Assembly: GCA_018223125.1 (NCBI GenBank)
Contig: JAAEZA010000017.1
Location: forward strand, 1-64,000
Source: Paracoccaceae bacterium
GTDB taxonomy: Bacteria > Pseudomonadota > Alphaproteobacteria > Rhodobacterales > Rhodobacteraceae
Length of the DNA stretch: 64,000 bases
Direction of reading: 5' to 3'
The notes under the pieces were generated by a model that saw nothing but the letters and a program-made list of their open reading frames with translations, ran no database searches and was not told where the DNA came from. Position numbers and translations under genes: made by a program. Below are positions 23,822 through 33,296 of this stretch, piece after piece (the stretch's first letter is position 1; the number at the start of each line of letters is the position of its first letter).

Positions 23822-25036
23822 TCACACTCGGGGTTTCAGCCGCATATGGGCCATGATCTGCCCATGATCGGAGGCCAGTTTGTTATACGGGGCCTCTGCG
23901 TGGCTGCCGTCTGTCAGGTGGTCGTTAAAGACGGAAAAATACTCCATCCCGCCAATTGCATCGGGGTTTTCAGGGTTGAAATGGCGGGACATCAGGATCT
24001 GGTCGATGCTTTCAAACACGCCGCCAAAGGCCGACGTATAGACCATATCCCGCAGGGATTTGCGCACGAACAGCTTTTCCGCACTGGTCAGACGCACCGA
24101 TTCAATCGCTTCGGTTATCCGGATGTTTTCTTCATCGGTATAGCGGTCATTGCGTCTTTCGGCATCATGTCGGCGCATCCAGGCATAATTCTTGAAGGGC
24201 CGCTCTCCGGTGATCACCGCAGAGGACACGGCATGATCCCCATCGTTCATATCACCCAGCACGAACACCGGATGATCCGCCTTCAGCTCTGCCACGATCA
24301 TTTCACGCAGCACCGCCGCCTCTGCCGTGCGGCGCAACATGGAACGCAGTTCCCCGATCGCGCGGCCCACAGGATCATAGTCAAGCAGGTTGGCTTCCGG
24401 CGCGAAGGGTGCGCCTTCGGGGCGGATAAACTCCCCCAGTTTGGATTTCAGATGGCAGTTGAACACGGTGATGACCTGCCCGTTCACCGGTATGCGTGCC
24501 TTGATGACAGGGCGGGACAGTTTTGTCAGCGTATATTGCCCCGCCTCACCGCCGCCGATGTGGGGAAAGTCGATGGTCAGGGGAACCGGCAGTTCCTGTA
24601 TAACCTGCGGTTCTTCGTCAAATCCGAAGCGGGACAGCATCGCCAGACCGGGGCGGCGGTTGCCCGGCTCGCCGTCAAACAGGTTGGGGGCAAAGAAGAT
24701 GCTGTTACTATCATAGCCTTCATACTTCAGCTTTTTGAAAATGGCCTTGCGATGGTAACGCTTGTCGCGGCTCGGGATCACATCCGCATTGGCCGCAGCG
24801 CCCCTTTCGTTGGTCTCCCGAACAACCGCCGACAGGGAGGCACGGTCAAAGATTTCCTGAAACCCGACGATATCCGCATTCATGGTCAGAAGCTGGTCCG
24901 CCAGCCAGTCCTCTTTCCACGCATATTCCTCCGGCGTATAGCTTTCAAAGCGGTAATACTCCTGATCCGGTCCGATCAGGTTTTTCACATTGAAACTGGC
25001 AATGGTGAAATCATTGGCCGGATCAGGATAGCGCAT
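23822..25036 (-). CDS. Endonuclease/exonuclease/phosphatase-fold protein
   Basis: A 404-residue protein of the DNase I-like EEP superfamily. Its motifs are F-T-I-A-S-F-N-V-K-N-L, D-I-V-G-F-Q-E-I (catalytic Glu), F-N-C-H-L-K-S-K (His) and V-L-G-D-M-N-D-G-D-H-A (Asp, Asn), with a final S-D-H-G-Q-I (Asp-His pair). There is no signal peptide, so it probably acts in the cytoplasm. The substrate could be DNA, RNA or a phosphoester. It overlaps the stop of the threonine dehydratase gene by one base (TGATG) and is co-transcribed with it. Confidence 0.82.
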   Translation of the reverse strand: MRYPDPANDFTIASFNVKNLIGPDQEYYRFESYTPEEYAWKEDWLADQLLTMNADIVGFQEIFDRASLSAVVRETNERGAAANADVIPSRDKRYHRKAIFKKLKYEGYDSNSIFFAPNLFDGEPGNRRPGLAMLSRFGFDEEPQVIQELPVPLTIDFPHIGGGEAGQYTLTKLSRPVIKARIPVNGQVITVFNCHLKSKLGEFIRPEGAPFAPEANLLDYDPVGRAIGELRSMLRRTAEAAVLREMIVAELKADHPVFVLGDMNDGDHAVSSAVITGERPFKNYAWMRRHDAERRNDRYTDEENIRITEAIESVRLTSAEKLFVRKSLRDMVYTSAFGGVFESIDQILMSRHFNPENPDAIGGMEYFSVFNDHLTDGSHAEAPYNKLASDHGQIMAHMRLKPRV

Positions 25037-26016
25037 CAGATGTCTCCGTATTTTGCGAGGGCCATTTCAAACACCTCTTTGTCCACATTGCCCCCCGAGG
25101 CCACAGCGACGACCGCGTCGCCTTCTATGTAATCGCCGTGGAACAGGGCCGCTGCCAGCGCTGCAGCACCGCCCGGTTCCAGCACAACACGCAGGCGGTG
25201 GAAGGCCAGTGCCATCGCGTGCAAACATTCCTCTTCGCTGACAACCAGCCCCGGTCCGGCCAGACGGTTCAGGATCGGGAAGGTTAGCAGCCCCGGTGTC
25301 GGTGTGATAATCGCATCGCACAGGGAACCCGACAGCCGTTTGTTCACCACCGGACGCCCCGCCCGCAGGGAATGGGCATAATCGTCGAAATCCTGCGGCT
25401 CGCAGGTGCGCACCCGCAAATTGCGCCCGTATTCCTTCAGCGCAAGGGCCACCCCCGCCGCCAGACCGCCGCCCCCTGTGGGCACCAGAACATCCGCATC
25501 CTCGACCTTCAGTTCGCGGGCCTGAAACACGATCTCTACCCCTGTACTGCCTTGCCCCGCAATCACTTCGGGATTGTCAAAAGGCTTGATAAGGCTCAAC
25601 GCGCCATCGGCATTCACCTTTTCCGCAGCTTCTTCGCGGCTTTCGGTTTCACGATCAAAGAACACCACCTTCGCGCCCAGCGCCTTGGTGTTCTCAATCT
25701 TGATCTTCGGTGCATCCGACGGCATCACGATGACTGCCTTGATCCCATGCTGTGCCGCAGCCAGCGCCACGCCCTGTGCGTGATTGCCCGACGAGAAGGC
25801 GATCACACCGTTTTTGCGCACCTCTTTGGGCAGCGCCGAAATTGCAGACCATGCGCCCCGATACTTGAACGATCCGGTATGTTGGAGGCATTCCGCCTTG
25901 ACCAGCACCCGCCGCCCCGCGATGTCATCCAGAAACGGCGAGGTCAGCATCGGCGTGCGCCGCGCATGACCCTTGAGGCGTTTTTCCGCGGCTTTTAGCA
26001 TTTGAATCGTAGACAT
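25036..26016 (-). CDS. Threonine dehydratase / serine-threonine ammonia-lyase (short form)
   Basis: A 326-residue fold-type II PLP enzyme without the C-terminal ACT domain, so the catabolic or racemase-like form rather than biosynthetic IlvA. The PLP Lys is in H-T-G-S-F-K-Y-R-G, followed by A-F-S-S-G-N-H-A-Q-G-V and the phosphate loop P-T-G-G-G-G-L-A-A-G. It would convert L-threonine to 2-oxobutanoate and ammonia, or L-serine to pyruvate; a serine racemase or hydroxyaspartate dehydratase is also possible. I place the start at 26014-26016, with GGA six bases upstream; another ATG lies two codons earlier. Confidence 0.83.
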   Translation of the reverse strand: MSTIQMLKAAEKRLKGHARRTPMLTSPFLDDIAGRRVLVKAECLQHTGSFKYRGAWSAISALPKEVRKNGVIAFSSGNHAQGVALAAAQHGIKAVIVMPSDAPKIKIENTKALGAKVVFFDRETESREEAAEKVNADGALSLIKPFDNPEVIAGQGSTGVEIVFQARELKVEDADVLVPTGGGGLAAGVALALKEYGRNLRVRTCEPQDFDDYAHSLRAGRPVVNKRLSGSLCDAIITPTPGLLTFPILNRLAGPGLVVSEEECLHAMALAFHRLRVVLEPGGAAALAAALFHGDYIEGDAVVAVASGGNVDKEVFEMALAKYGDI

Positions 26017-26083
26017 CGGCATTCCGTTCTTAAATGGGAGGGATTTTTGCCTTTCTACGGGGGATTCACCCAGTTTGAAACGG

Positions 26084-26773
26084 CTAGTTTCGGGCAGCGA
26101 TTTCGGGAATCGTGGTCAGATCGCTCAAAACCTGCTGTGGTGTCCATGGCATCCGGTCCACAGGCTCACCCGCACGATTTACCCAAGTCGTATAAAACCC
26201 GTAGCCCGTAGCGCAGGCCGCATCCCAACCGTTGGAGGATACAAACAACACCTGATCCGGCGCTGTGCCGAACCGCTTGCCTACCAGATCATAGACCGAT
26301 TTATGGGGTTTGAAGATACCGACGCTTTCCACGGACAGCAAATCATCCAGAAGATCACCGATCCCTGCGGATTGCACCGCGCCATCCAGCATGTCCGGTG
26401 ATCCGTTGGACAGGATTGCCGTATTCAGCCCCGCCTGTTTCAACTGCGCCAGCATGGCAGGCACTTCGGGATAGGCCGCCAGTTCCCAGTACAGTTGCAA
26501 CAGGCGTTCGCGCAGTTCGCTGTCCCCGTGCAGATTGTTATTTTCCAGCGCCCAGTCCAGCCCGTTTCGGGTAACTTCCCAGAAATCCCCGTGGGCATCT
26601 GCCACCGCGCGCAGCCACGTATATTGCAACTGCTTCAGCCGCCAGTCACCGGCCAGCTTCTGCCAGCAGCCCGCCAGTGCTTCGCGTCCGGCCTCCCCCG
26701 CGGCTGTGCGGGCGGCAGCGGATACATCAAACAGGGTTCCATAGGCATCAAAAACGGCGGTGGTGATTGGCAT
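26084..26773 (-). CDS. Haloacid dehalogenase, type II
   Basis: A 229-residue HAD-superfamily enzyme that hydrolyses (S)-2-haloacids to hydroxyacids. The nucleophile motif is V-F-D-A-Y-G-T-L-F-D (Asp9), followed by an Arg in W-R-L-K-Q-L-Q-Y-T, motif II I-L-S-N-G-S-P-D-M-L, motif III F-K-P-H-K-S-V-Y-D-L, and V-S-S-N-G-W-D-A with the terminal W-V-N-R segment. This pattern is specific to the 2-haloacid dehalogenase group rather than general phosphatases. It is a single gene between fabI and the threonine dehydratase gene. Marine haloacetates are a reasonable substrate, but this is inferred. Confidence 0.88.
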   Translation of the reverse strand: MPITTAVFDAYGTLFDVSAAARTAAGEAGREALAGCWQKLAGDWRLKQLQYTWLRAVADAHGDFWEVTRNGLDWALENNNLHGDSELRERLLQLYWELAAYPEVPAMLAQLKQAGLNTAILSNGSPDMLDGAVQSAGIGDLLDDLLSVESVGIFKPHKSVYDLVGKRFGTAPDQVLFVSSNGWDAACATGYGFYTTWVNRAGEPVDRMPWTPQQVLSDLTTIPEIAARN

Positions 26774-26889
26774 TCGGTTTCTCCTCTTTGCGACAGACTG
26801 GCACGTCCCCCGTCAGAGTTAAAGCGTTTCGCACCCGATGCCTGCATCGCAGCGGGGCCTCACCCGCTGCGGCATATTCTTCAAACAGC

Positions 26890-27678
26890 CTAGAGGTTTT
26901 CCGGCTGGGCCATGCCGATCACGTGGTAACCGCCATCGACATGGATAATCTCGCCCGAGGTATAGGCGCCCGCATCAGAGGCAAGGTAGACGGCGGTGCC
27001 GCCCACGGCCTCCAAAGTCGCATTAGAACGCAGAGGTGCGTTGGCCTCGGTCGCGCGGTAGGTTTTACGCGCACCGCCAATCGCAGCACCGGCCAGCGTG
27101 CGCATCGGACCCGGAGAGATCGCATTCACACGAATGCCGTCCGGCCCCAGATCATTCGCCAGATAGCGCACAGCACTTTCCAGCGCGGCCTTGGCAACCC
27201 CCATCACATTGTAGTTCGGCATCACCGTGGTAGAGCCTTGGAAGGTCAGGGTCAGGATCGTCCCGCCCGCTGTCATCAGCGGCGCGGCCCGTTTGGACAG
27301 ATCAATCAGCGAGAAGCAGGAAATATCCATCGAATTGGCAAAATTCGCCCGTGTGGTGTTGATGAACCGGCCCGTGAGTTCGTCCTTGTCGGAATAGGCA
27401 ACCGCATGGACCAGAAAATCGAATGTGCCCCATTTCTCTTTCAGCGTTGCAAACAGCGCATCCAGTGAGGCTTCATCCGTGACATCTGCCTGCACCACAA
27501 AGTCGGAACCGACAGACTCTGCCAGCGGGATCACCCGCCGGCCCAGATTTTCCGCCTGATAGGTAAAGGCCAGCTCGGCCCCTGCTTCGGCTGCGGCTTT
27601 GGCGATGCCCCAAGCGATGGATTTGTCGTTGGCAACCCCGATCACAAGACCGCGTTTTCCTTGAAGTGGACCGCTCAT
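26890..27678 (-). CDS. fabI: Enoyl-[acyl-carrier-protein] reductase FabI
   Basis: A 262-residue short-chain dehydrogenase that completes each cycle of fatty acid elongation with NADH. The cofactor segment G-V-A-N-D-K-S-I-A-W-G-I-A is the FabI version of the Rossmann motif. The catalytic pair is Tyr156 and Lys163 in N-Y-N-V-M-G-V-A-K. Position 146, Tyr in E. coli FabI, is Phe here (L-T-F-Q-G). It is the third gene of fabA-fabB-fabI, 20 bases after fabB. A hairpin GCAGCGGG / CCCGCTGC (26849-26870) follows the stop, without a T-run. Confidence 0.92.
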   Translation of the reverse strand: MSGPLQGKRGLVIGVANDKSIAWGIAKAAAEAGAELAFTYQAENLGRRVIPLAESVGSDFVVQADVTDEASLDALFATLKEKWGTFDFLVHAVAYSDKDELTGRFINTTRANFANSMDISCFSLIDLSKRAAPLMTAGGTILTLTFQGSTTVMPNYNVMGVAKAALESAVRYLANDLGPDGIRVNAISPGPMRTLAGAAIGGARKTYRATEANAPLRSNATLEAVGGTAVYLASDAGAYTSGEIIHVDGGYHVIGMAQPENL

Positions 27679-27697
27679 GCGCTGGCTCCTAACACTC

Positions 27698-28927
27698 TCA
27701 GTTTTTATACTTGCTCAGCAGAATGGAGCCGTTGGTGCCGCCAAACCCGAAAGAGTTTGTCATAACCGTATCCAGACCCGCGTTCTCTACCAGTTCGGTC
27801 GCGATTTCACCGGGATTGATCGCCGGATCAAGGTTTACCACATTGATCGACGGAGTGATGAAATCATGCTCCAGCATCAGCAGGCAGAAAATCGCCTCCA
27901 TCGCGCCGGTGGCGCCCTGCGCGTGGCCTGTCATGGATTTGGTGGAACTGATCGGCGGTGTGCTGCCTTCACCAAAGACACGGCGCACGGCTTCGACCTC
28001 TCCCACGTCGCCAACCGGTGTGGAGGTGCCGTGTGCGTTGATGTAGCTGACCTTGCGTCCCTCCGGCAGGGTGCTGACAGCCAGACGCATGGCCCGTTCT
28101 CCGCCTTCACCGGATGGTGCAACCATGTCGTGCCCGTCGGATGTGGCGCCAAAGCCTGTGACCTCGGCGTAGATTTTCGCACCGCGCGCAATGGCGTGAT
28201 CCATATCTTCCAGCACGACCATACCGCCGCCGCCGCCAATCACGAACCCGTCGCGGTCCGCATCAAACGCGCGCGAGGCCAGTTCCGGCGTGTCATTATA
28301 TTTTGACGACATTGCCCCCATGGCGTCGAACAGGCAGGACAGGGTCCAGTCCAGTTCCTCTCCGCCACCTGCAAACATGATGTCCTGCTTGCCCATCATG
28401 ATCTGTTCCGCCGCAGAGCCGATGCAATGCAGCGACGTGGAACAGGCCGAGGTAATCGAATAGTTGATGCCTTTGATCTTGAACGCGGTGGCAAGGTTCG
28501 CAGAAACAGTAGACCCCATACATTTCGGCACCGCAAAAGGCCCGATCCGTTTCGGAGAGCCTTTTTCAAGCACAGTCTGGTGCGCCGTGAACATGGCAGA
28601 GGTGGACGGCCCGCCCGAACCGGCGATCAGGCCGGTGCGGATGTTGGAAATCGCGTCTTCGTCCAGCCCTGCATCGGCAATCGCCTGCTGCATGGCGATA
28701 TGGGCATAGGCAGAGCCCGGCCCCATAAAGCGCAGTGTGCGTTTGTCGATATGTTCGGCCACATCAATGTCTACCTTGCCGTGAACCTGACTGCGAAAGC
28801 CCCGTTCGGCATATTCAGGGGCGGCGACGATACCCGACTTGCCCGCTTTCAAAGAGGCCGTAACCTCTTCTGCGTTATTCCCGATAGAGGAAACGATACC
28901 CAGCCCTGTGACTACTACGCGACGCAT
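27698..28927 (-). CDS. fabB: 3-oxoacyl-[acyl-carrier-protein] synthase I FabB
   Basis: A 409-residue condensing enzyme for unsaturated fatty acid elongation. The active-site Cys is in [11 protein letters not shown], and the two His ligands are in N-A-H-G-T-S-T-P and [12 protein letters not shown]. The sequence [17 protein letters not shown] opens the protein as in FabB/FabF. The pairing with fabA upstream points to FabB rather than FabF. It works after FabA to keep the cis double bond during chain extension. Confidence 0.93.
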   Translation of the reverse strand: MRRVVVTGLGIVSSIGNNAEEVTASLKAGKSGIVAAPEYAERGFRSQVHGKVDIDVAEHIDKRTLRFMGPGSAYAHIAMQQAIADAGLDEDAISNIRTGLIAGSGGPSTSAMFTAHQTVLEKGSPKRIGPFAVPKCMGSTVSANLATAFKIKGINYSITSACSTSLHCIGSAAEQIMMGKQDIMFAGGGEELDWTLSCLFDAMGAMSSKYNDTPELASRAFDADRDGFVIGGGGGMVVLEDMDHAIARGAKIYAEVTGFGATSDGHDMVAPSGEGGERAMRLAVSTLPEGRKVSYINAHGTSTPVGDVGEVEAVRRVFGEGSTPPISSTKSMTGHAQGATGAMEAIFCLLMLEHDFITPSINVVNLDPAINPGEIATELVENAGLDTVMTNSFGFGGTNGSILLSKYKN

Positions 28928-28966
28928 GGTGCTCTCCTATTTCTTAATGTCTTTGGTGTCGGCAGA

Positions 28967-29473
28967 TCAGGCGTCTGACAGGCCGACTTTCATATCTGTG
29001 ACCGTGTAAATCGGCTCGCCATCGGCGAAAACCTTACCATTTGCAACGCCAACCTTGATCTTGCGGTCGATCACCCGCGTGAAATCCACATGATAGGTCA
29101 GCATCTTGCGGTCCGGTTTGACCATGCCTGTCAGCTTGACCTCTCCGACGCCAAGCGCCATGCCGCGCCCCTGCATACCGCGCCAGCCCAGATTGAAGCC
29201 GGTCAGTTGCCACAGACCGTCCAGACCGAGACATCCGGGCATGATCGGGTTTCCCGGAAAGTGACAGTCAAAAAACCAGAGATCAGGTTTGATGTCGAAT
29301 TCGGCAACCACATGACCCTTGCCATGCTCTCCGCCATCAGCCGAGATTTCTGTGATCCGGTCCATCATCAGCATCGGAGGAAGGGGTAATTGCGCATTGC
29401 CCGGTCCGAACATTTCTCCGCGGGCACATGCCAGCAAGTCTTCGTATCCAAAGCTGGTGGGTCGATCTGTCAT
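28967..29473 (-). CDS. fabA: 3-hydroxydecanoyl-[acyl-carrier-protein] dehydratase/isomerase FabA
   Basis: A 168-residue hot-dog fold enzyme that dehydrates and isomerises the C10 intermediate to begin unsaturated fatty acid synthesis. The active site His is in [13 protein letters not shown] and the Asp in L-G-L-D-G-L-W-Q-L. The start at 29471-29473 gives the normal length; the frame is open upstream but without a site for ribosomes. It is the first gene of fabABI and diverges from irrA over a 199-base gap. Confidence 0.95.
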   Translation of the reverse strand: MTDRPTSFGYEDLLACARGEMFGPGNAQLPLPPMLMMDRITEISADGGEHGKGHVVAEFDIKPDLWFFDCHFPGNPIMPGCLGLDGLWQLTGFNLGWRGMQGRGMALGVGEVKLTGMVKPDRKMLTYHVDFTRVIDRKIKVGVANGKVFADGEPIYTVTDMKVGLSDA

Positions 29474-29512
29474 AAAAGGCCTGTCTCCGATAGTTTTTCG
29501 TTGTCGTAACCG

Positions 29513-29523
29513 TGGTATTACCA
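29513..29523. promoter_or_regulatory. Short palindrome in the fabA-irrA divergent region
   Basis: TGGTATTACCA (five-bp arms around a central T) lies 40 bases before fabA and 150 before irrA. It could be an operator, but the arms are short and I have no family match. Confidence 0.25.
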
Positions 29524-29672
29524 TTGTGCGCTCTGGGCTGGCAATAGGCCACCGTCCCCGCCATATAAGCCAAATCAGCCGCCATAAAAGGCCCGTTTTC
29601 CTTTTGCGTTTGAATTGGCGGCGTTTTAAGGGCATATTCCCTGAAAATCTATGGATTTATCCAGAGGCAGTT

Positions 29673-30107
29673 ATGCAAGACACTACACCATCCGATACAA
29701 GCGAAAGCTTGGGCAGGGCGTGGCTTTTGAGCGCGGACGTCCGTCCGACCAAACAACGGCTGGCTCTGGCCGAGTTGCTGGTGGGCGACGGTCGCAACCG
29801 TCACGTCACCGCCGAGAGCCTTTACGGCTTTGCCTCCGAAAACGGGGCACAGGTTTCTCTGGCAACGGTTTACAACACCCTGCGCACCTTTTGCGATGCG
29901 GGACTGATGAACGAGATCACGGTGGACGGCCACCGCTCTTACTTTGATACCCGCGTGGACGAGCATCCCCATTACTACTGGGAAGAAAACGGCAGCGTCA
30001 CCGATGCCCCGAAAAGTGCTGTGGCTTTTGCTAAGGAACCTGAAGCCCCCGAAGGCATGTCGATCGCCCGCGTGGATGTGGTCATCCGCCTGACAAAAGA
30101 CACCTGA
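29673..30107 (+). CDS. irrA: Iron-responsive Fur-family regulator IrrA
   Basis: A 144-residue Fur-superfamily protein. The DNA-binding half holds R-P-T-K-Q-R-L-A-L-A-E-L-L and V-S-L-A-T-V-Y-N-T-L-R-T-F, and the dimer half has R-S-Y-F-D-T-R-V-D-E-H-P-H-Y-Y-W. The Cys pairs of Zn-dependent Fur or Zur are absent. The Irr-type position beside fabA in Rhodobacterales supports IrrA over Fur. Irr controls haem and iron genes in response to haem. No haem regulatory motif (C-P) is seen at the N-terminus, as in other Rhodobacterales. The start at 29673 was chosen for length; an open frame runs further upstream. Confidence 0.85.
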   Translation: MQDTTPSDTSESLGRAWLLSADVRPTKQRLALAELLVGDGRNRHVTAESLYGFASENGAQVSLATVYNTLRTFCDAGLMNEITVDGHRSYFDTRVDEHPHYYWEENGSVTDAPKSAVAFAKEPEAPEGMSIARVDVVIRLTKDT

Positions 30108-30181
30108 TCCGGCCCTGTCAGGCCGGAGGCACGATCTGTGAAGACAGAGCGCCAAAAGGCAGGTTGCGCCGTGTCAGGCCG

Positions 30182-31042
30182 CTAGAACCACTGGCCCGGC
30201 TCCATCAAGCCCAAATCCATCAACTGCTGCGAATTCCAGTGGAATTTCTGCGACTTCGCCCATGCAAAGCTGTTTACCTCGAAGGTGGAACCGGGGTTTG
30301 ATTTCAGATATTTTGCGGTGCGGAAGGAACAGATCGCAATCGTGACGGAATGATGCCACGGGCATTGATAGGTGTTGTATTCCTCGTCGTTGAACAACTG
30401 GTCCTCATCCATCTGCAATCCCGGTCTGGCCCGAAACAGGGCGACGCGGTCGATCCGGCGCTTGGACCAGGGCAGATGTTCCTCGAACCGCCATTTCAGC
30501 CCGCCGTAGATGGACAACTGCCGTTCCATCAACTGCCCGTCCTTCCAGCGGTTCAGCGCATAATAGCCCGAAGCGTCAAGATGGGCGTCTTCCAGCGAGT
30601 AGCCGTAGGGATTATTGTCGAGATCCGCCGCATAAAGATCAACCACATAGGTAAAGGCGGAACGGCGGCGTTCCTCGGAGATGAAGGTAATCAGTTCGTT
30701 GACGGAACGGGTCTCGCAGAACGGGAAATGCAGGTACTCCCCGTTGTAGCAATAATACAGCCAACGCCCCTCCAATGCGGCGATGGCCTTGTTGACCGCA
30801 GACACCATTGTTTCCTGTGTGGCCGGATCATTCACAACATGATGACACAAATCGACGCAATCTGCCGGCAGCACCAGATCCTCCCGCGCGAGCAGGATGA
30901 TATTCCCGAAGCCGATCCGCGCATGATGGCGCAGCGTGGCCCCCAGACCGACTTCATCCTCGGCAAAGACCAGCGCGACCGGCCCTTTCACAAGCGCCCC
31001 CGTCTGTTTCCTGAGGAAAGTATCCAGCGAATCTGCCTTCAT
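30182..31042 (-). CDS. Conserved hypothetical protein, possibly glycosyltransferase-like
   Basis: A 286-residue soluble protein without a signal peptide. The N-terminal part (V-A-L-V-F-A-E-D-E-V-G, then I-G-F-G-N-I-I-L-L-A) alternates strands and helices as in a nucleotide-sugar-binding fold. The region W-L-Y-Y-C-Y-N-G-E-Y-L-H-F-P-F-C-E-T-R and V-V-D-L-Y-A-A-D-L-D-N-N is rich in aromatic and acidic residues that could include a D-x-D-like site. I recall similar Rhodobacteraceae proteins annotated as family 2 glycosyltransferases, but I cannot confirm it. It is convergent with irrA and stands alone. Confidence 0.55.
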   Translation of the reverse strand: MKADSLDTFLRKQTGALVKGPVALVFAEDEVGLGATLRHHARIGFGNIILLAREDLVLPADCVDLCHHVVNDPATQETMVSAVNKAIAALEGRWLYYCYNGEYLHFPFCETRSVNELITFISEERRRSAFTYVVDLYAADLDNNPYGYSLEDAHLDASGYYALNRWKDGQLMERQLSIYGGLKWRFEEHLPWSKRRIDRVALFRARPGLQMDEDQLFNDEEYNTYQCPWHHSVTIAICSFRTAKYLKSNPGSTFEVNSFAWAKSQKFHWNSQQLMDLGLMEPGQWF

Positions 31043-31268
31043 GAAAACCTGCCTGCTACCTGAATTGCGCCTTCATTCAACGAACCGGCGTTTGCGTTGC
31101 AAAATGCCGCAAACGACAGATAACCGCAAGCCTGACCGGCCGCTTGGCGCAAACCGCATTGGTTGTCTTCTTCCTTGAAATGTCTCTTGCCCCGCCTAGC
31201 TTCAATACGAAAGTGTCCAACGCTGGCCAGCAATCAGGCTAGCCCGTCTAAGGCTGGAAGGTTCAAAC

Positions 31269-31676
31269 ATGAAGCAAACTGTGGAACGTATGGATTCGGA
31301 TATGATGACGCACACAACGCGGATCGTGTCCGCCTATCTGCAAGGAAACAAGGTTGATCTGGACCAGATCGCCACAGTTATGGATGTGGTGCATCAAAAA
31401 GTGACCCAGATCTACCGGAACAGCCACGGCCATGCCAATGACACCACGCCCGCCGTCCCCGTCGAAGACAGCGTGACACCGGATCACATTATCTGTCTGG
31501 AAGATGGCAAGGCGTTCAAAATGCTGAAGAAACACCTGAAGTCCAAATACGATCTTTCGCCCGAGGAATATCGCGCCAAATGGGGGTTGCCGACGGACTA
31601 CCCCATGGTGGCACCCAACTACGCCGCCAAGCGGCAGGAACTTGCCAAGGCCAGCGGGCTGGGCCGGAACCGCTGA
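31269..31676 (+). CDS. MucR/Ros-family transcriptional regulator
   Basis: A 135-residue alphaproteobacterial regulator of the Ros/MucR zinc-finger family, members of which control exopolysaccharide and surface genes. The DNA-binding core is I-C-L-E-D-G-K-A-F-K-M-L-K-K-H-L-K-S-K-Y, followed by the conserved S-P-E-E-Y-R-A-K-W-G-L-P and Y-P-M-V-A-P-N-Y-A. Cys76, Asp79 and His89 are in place, but the family's final His is Lys93. It stands alone ahead of miaB. Confidence 0.88.
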   Translation: MKQTVERMDSDMMTHTTRIVSAYLQGNKVDLDQIATVMDVVHQKVTQIYRNSHGHANDTTPAVPVEDSVTPDHIICLEDGKAFKMLKKHLKSKYDLSPEEYRAKWGLPTDYPMVAPNYAAKRQELAKASGLGRNR

Positions 31677-31774
31677 GCGCGGACGCTTTCACCGCTAACC
31701 GTTGCCGATTGGCCATTTTGCGTGTAGAGCCTGCGATCTGACGGGGATTTGCCCTCAATCAATCGGTGCGTGTT

Positions 31775-33094
31775 ATGTCTGAACCCAAGAAGCTCTTTGT
31801 CAAAACCTACGGCTGCCAGATGAATGTCTATGACAGCGAACGGATGGTATCGGCCCTCGGCGGGCAGGGATATGTAGAAACAGACACGCCCGAAGGGGCA
31901 GACATGATCCTTCTCAACACCTGCCACATCCGTGAAAAAGCGGCCGAGAAGATTTATTCGGAACTGGGGCGGTACAAACCGTTCAAAGCGGCCAATCCCG
32001 ATCTGAAGATCGGCGTGGCCGGTTGTGTGGCACAGGCCGAGGGCGAGGAAATTATCCGCCGCCAGCCGATGGTCGATCTGGTCGTGGGGCCGCAGGCCTA
32101 CCACCGGCTGCCCGAAATGGAAGCCAGGATCGGGCAGGTCAAGGCGCAGGTTGATACGGAGTTTCCGGCAGAGGACAAATTCGATCATCTGCCCCGCGGT
32201 CCCAAAGCACGCCGTGCGCCCTCCGCCTTTCTGACCGTTCAGGAAGGCTGCGACAAATTCTGTGCCTTCTGCGTGGTGCCCTACACGCGCGGCGCCGAAG
32301 TGTCCCGTTCCGTGGAACAGATCCTTGCAGAAGCCCGTGATCTGGTGGAGCGCGGCGTGGTCGAGATCAACCTGCTTGGCCAGAACGTCAACGCCTACCA
32401 CGGCACCCATCAGGGCAGCGAATGGGGGCTGGCGCAACTGATCCGCGAACTGGCAAAAATCGACGAACTGAAGCGTATCCGTTTTACCACCAGCCACCCC
32501 AACGACATGGATGACGACCTGATTGCTGCCCATGGCGATTGTGAAAAGCTGATGCCCTACTTGCACCTGCCGGTTCAGGCTGGCAGCGACAGGGTTCTAA
32601 AGGCGATGAACCGCAAACATACTGCCGCCGAATATCTGGCGCTGATCGAACGCATCCGCGCCGCACGGCCGGACATCGCACTTTCCGGCGACTTTATCGT
32701 CGGCTTTCCGGGCGAAACCGAAGAGGATTTTCAGGCCACGCTCGATCTGTGCCGCGAAGTGCGTTACGGGCAGGCCTATTCCTTCAAATACTCCCCGCGT
32801 CCGGGCACACCCGCCGCAGATCGCGCCCATGTGGATGAGGCGGAAAAGAACGACCGTCTGGCACGGCTGCAAGCCCTGCTGAGCGAGCATCAGGCGGATT
32901 TCCAGAATTCTATGGTTGGAAAGACCCTGCCCGTGCTGCTGGAAAAACCGGGCCGCAATCCGGGGCAGATGATCGGGAAGTCCGAATTTCTTCACGCAGT
33001 TCATATGGATGCCACGCCGGATCAGGTGGGGAAAATCGTGCAGGCCAAGGTTCTCTGGTCGGAACGAAACTCTCTCGCGGCGGAGCTGGTGTAA
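31775..33094 (+). CDS. miaB: tRNA-2-methylthio-N6-dimethylallyladenosine synthase MiaB
   Basis: A 439-residue radical-SAM methylthiotransferase that modifies A37 of tRNAs reading UNN codons. It carries three N-terminal Cys (T-Y-G-C-Q-M-N, N-T-C-H-I-R-E, A-G-C-V-A-Q) for the auxiliary cluster, C-D-K-F-C-A-F-C for the SAM cluster, and a C-terminal TRAM domain. I chose the ATG at 31775; a GTG three codons upstream is also open. In many alphaproteobacteria it is followed directly by phoH, but here four unrelated genes lie between. Confidence 0.95.
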   Translation: MSEPKKLFVKTYGCQMNVYDSERMVSALGGQGYVETDTPEGADMILLNTCHIREKAAEKIYSELGRYKPFKAANPDLKIGVAGCVAQAEGEEIIRRQPMVDLVVGPQAYHRLPEMEARIGQVKAQVDTEFPAEDKFDHLPRGPKARRAPSAFLTVQEGCDKFCAFCVVPYTRGAEVSRSVEQILAEARDLVERGVVEINLLGQNVNAYHGTHQGSEWGLAQLIRELAKIDELKRIRFTTSHPNDMDDDLIAAHGDCEKLMPYLHLPVQAGSDRVLKAMNRKHTAAEYLALIERIRAARPDIALSGDFIVGFPGETEEDFQATLDLCREVRYGQAYSFKYSPRPGTPAADRAHVDEAEKNDRLARLQALLSEHQADFQNSMVGKTLPVLLEKPGRNPGQMIGKSEFLHAVHMDATPDQVGKIVQAKVLWSERNSLAAELV

Positions 33095-33296
33095 CCTTTT
33101 CGACCGGTCGATTGAACACGCTTCACGATCAAAGAGAGCCAAAGGGCAGGTTTTGTTTCCAAAACTAAACCTAGTGGTTCTCATTTTTTTCTTCACAATT
33201 TATAGAAATTTGTTACGCTTGACCGCAATAGGGAGAATTGCGTCAATTTGCGCGCAATCCGGCTTTTATATTCGTTGGAAGTGAAGGGAAATTGCA

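Noticed and set aside
30109-30128. Hairpin TCCGGCC/GGCCGGA after irrA
   Set aside because: No T-run on either strand, so I cannot call it a terminator with any confidence.
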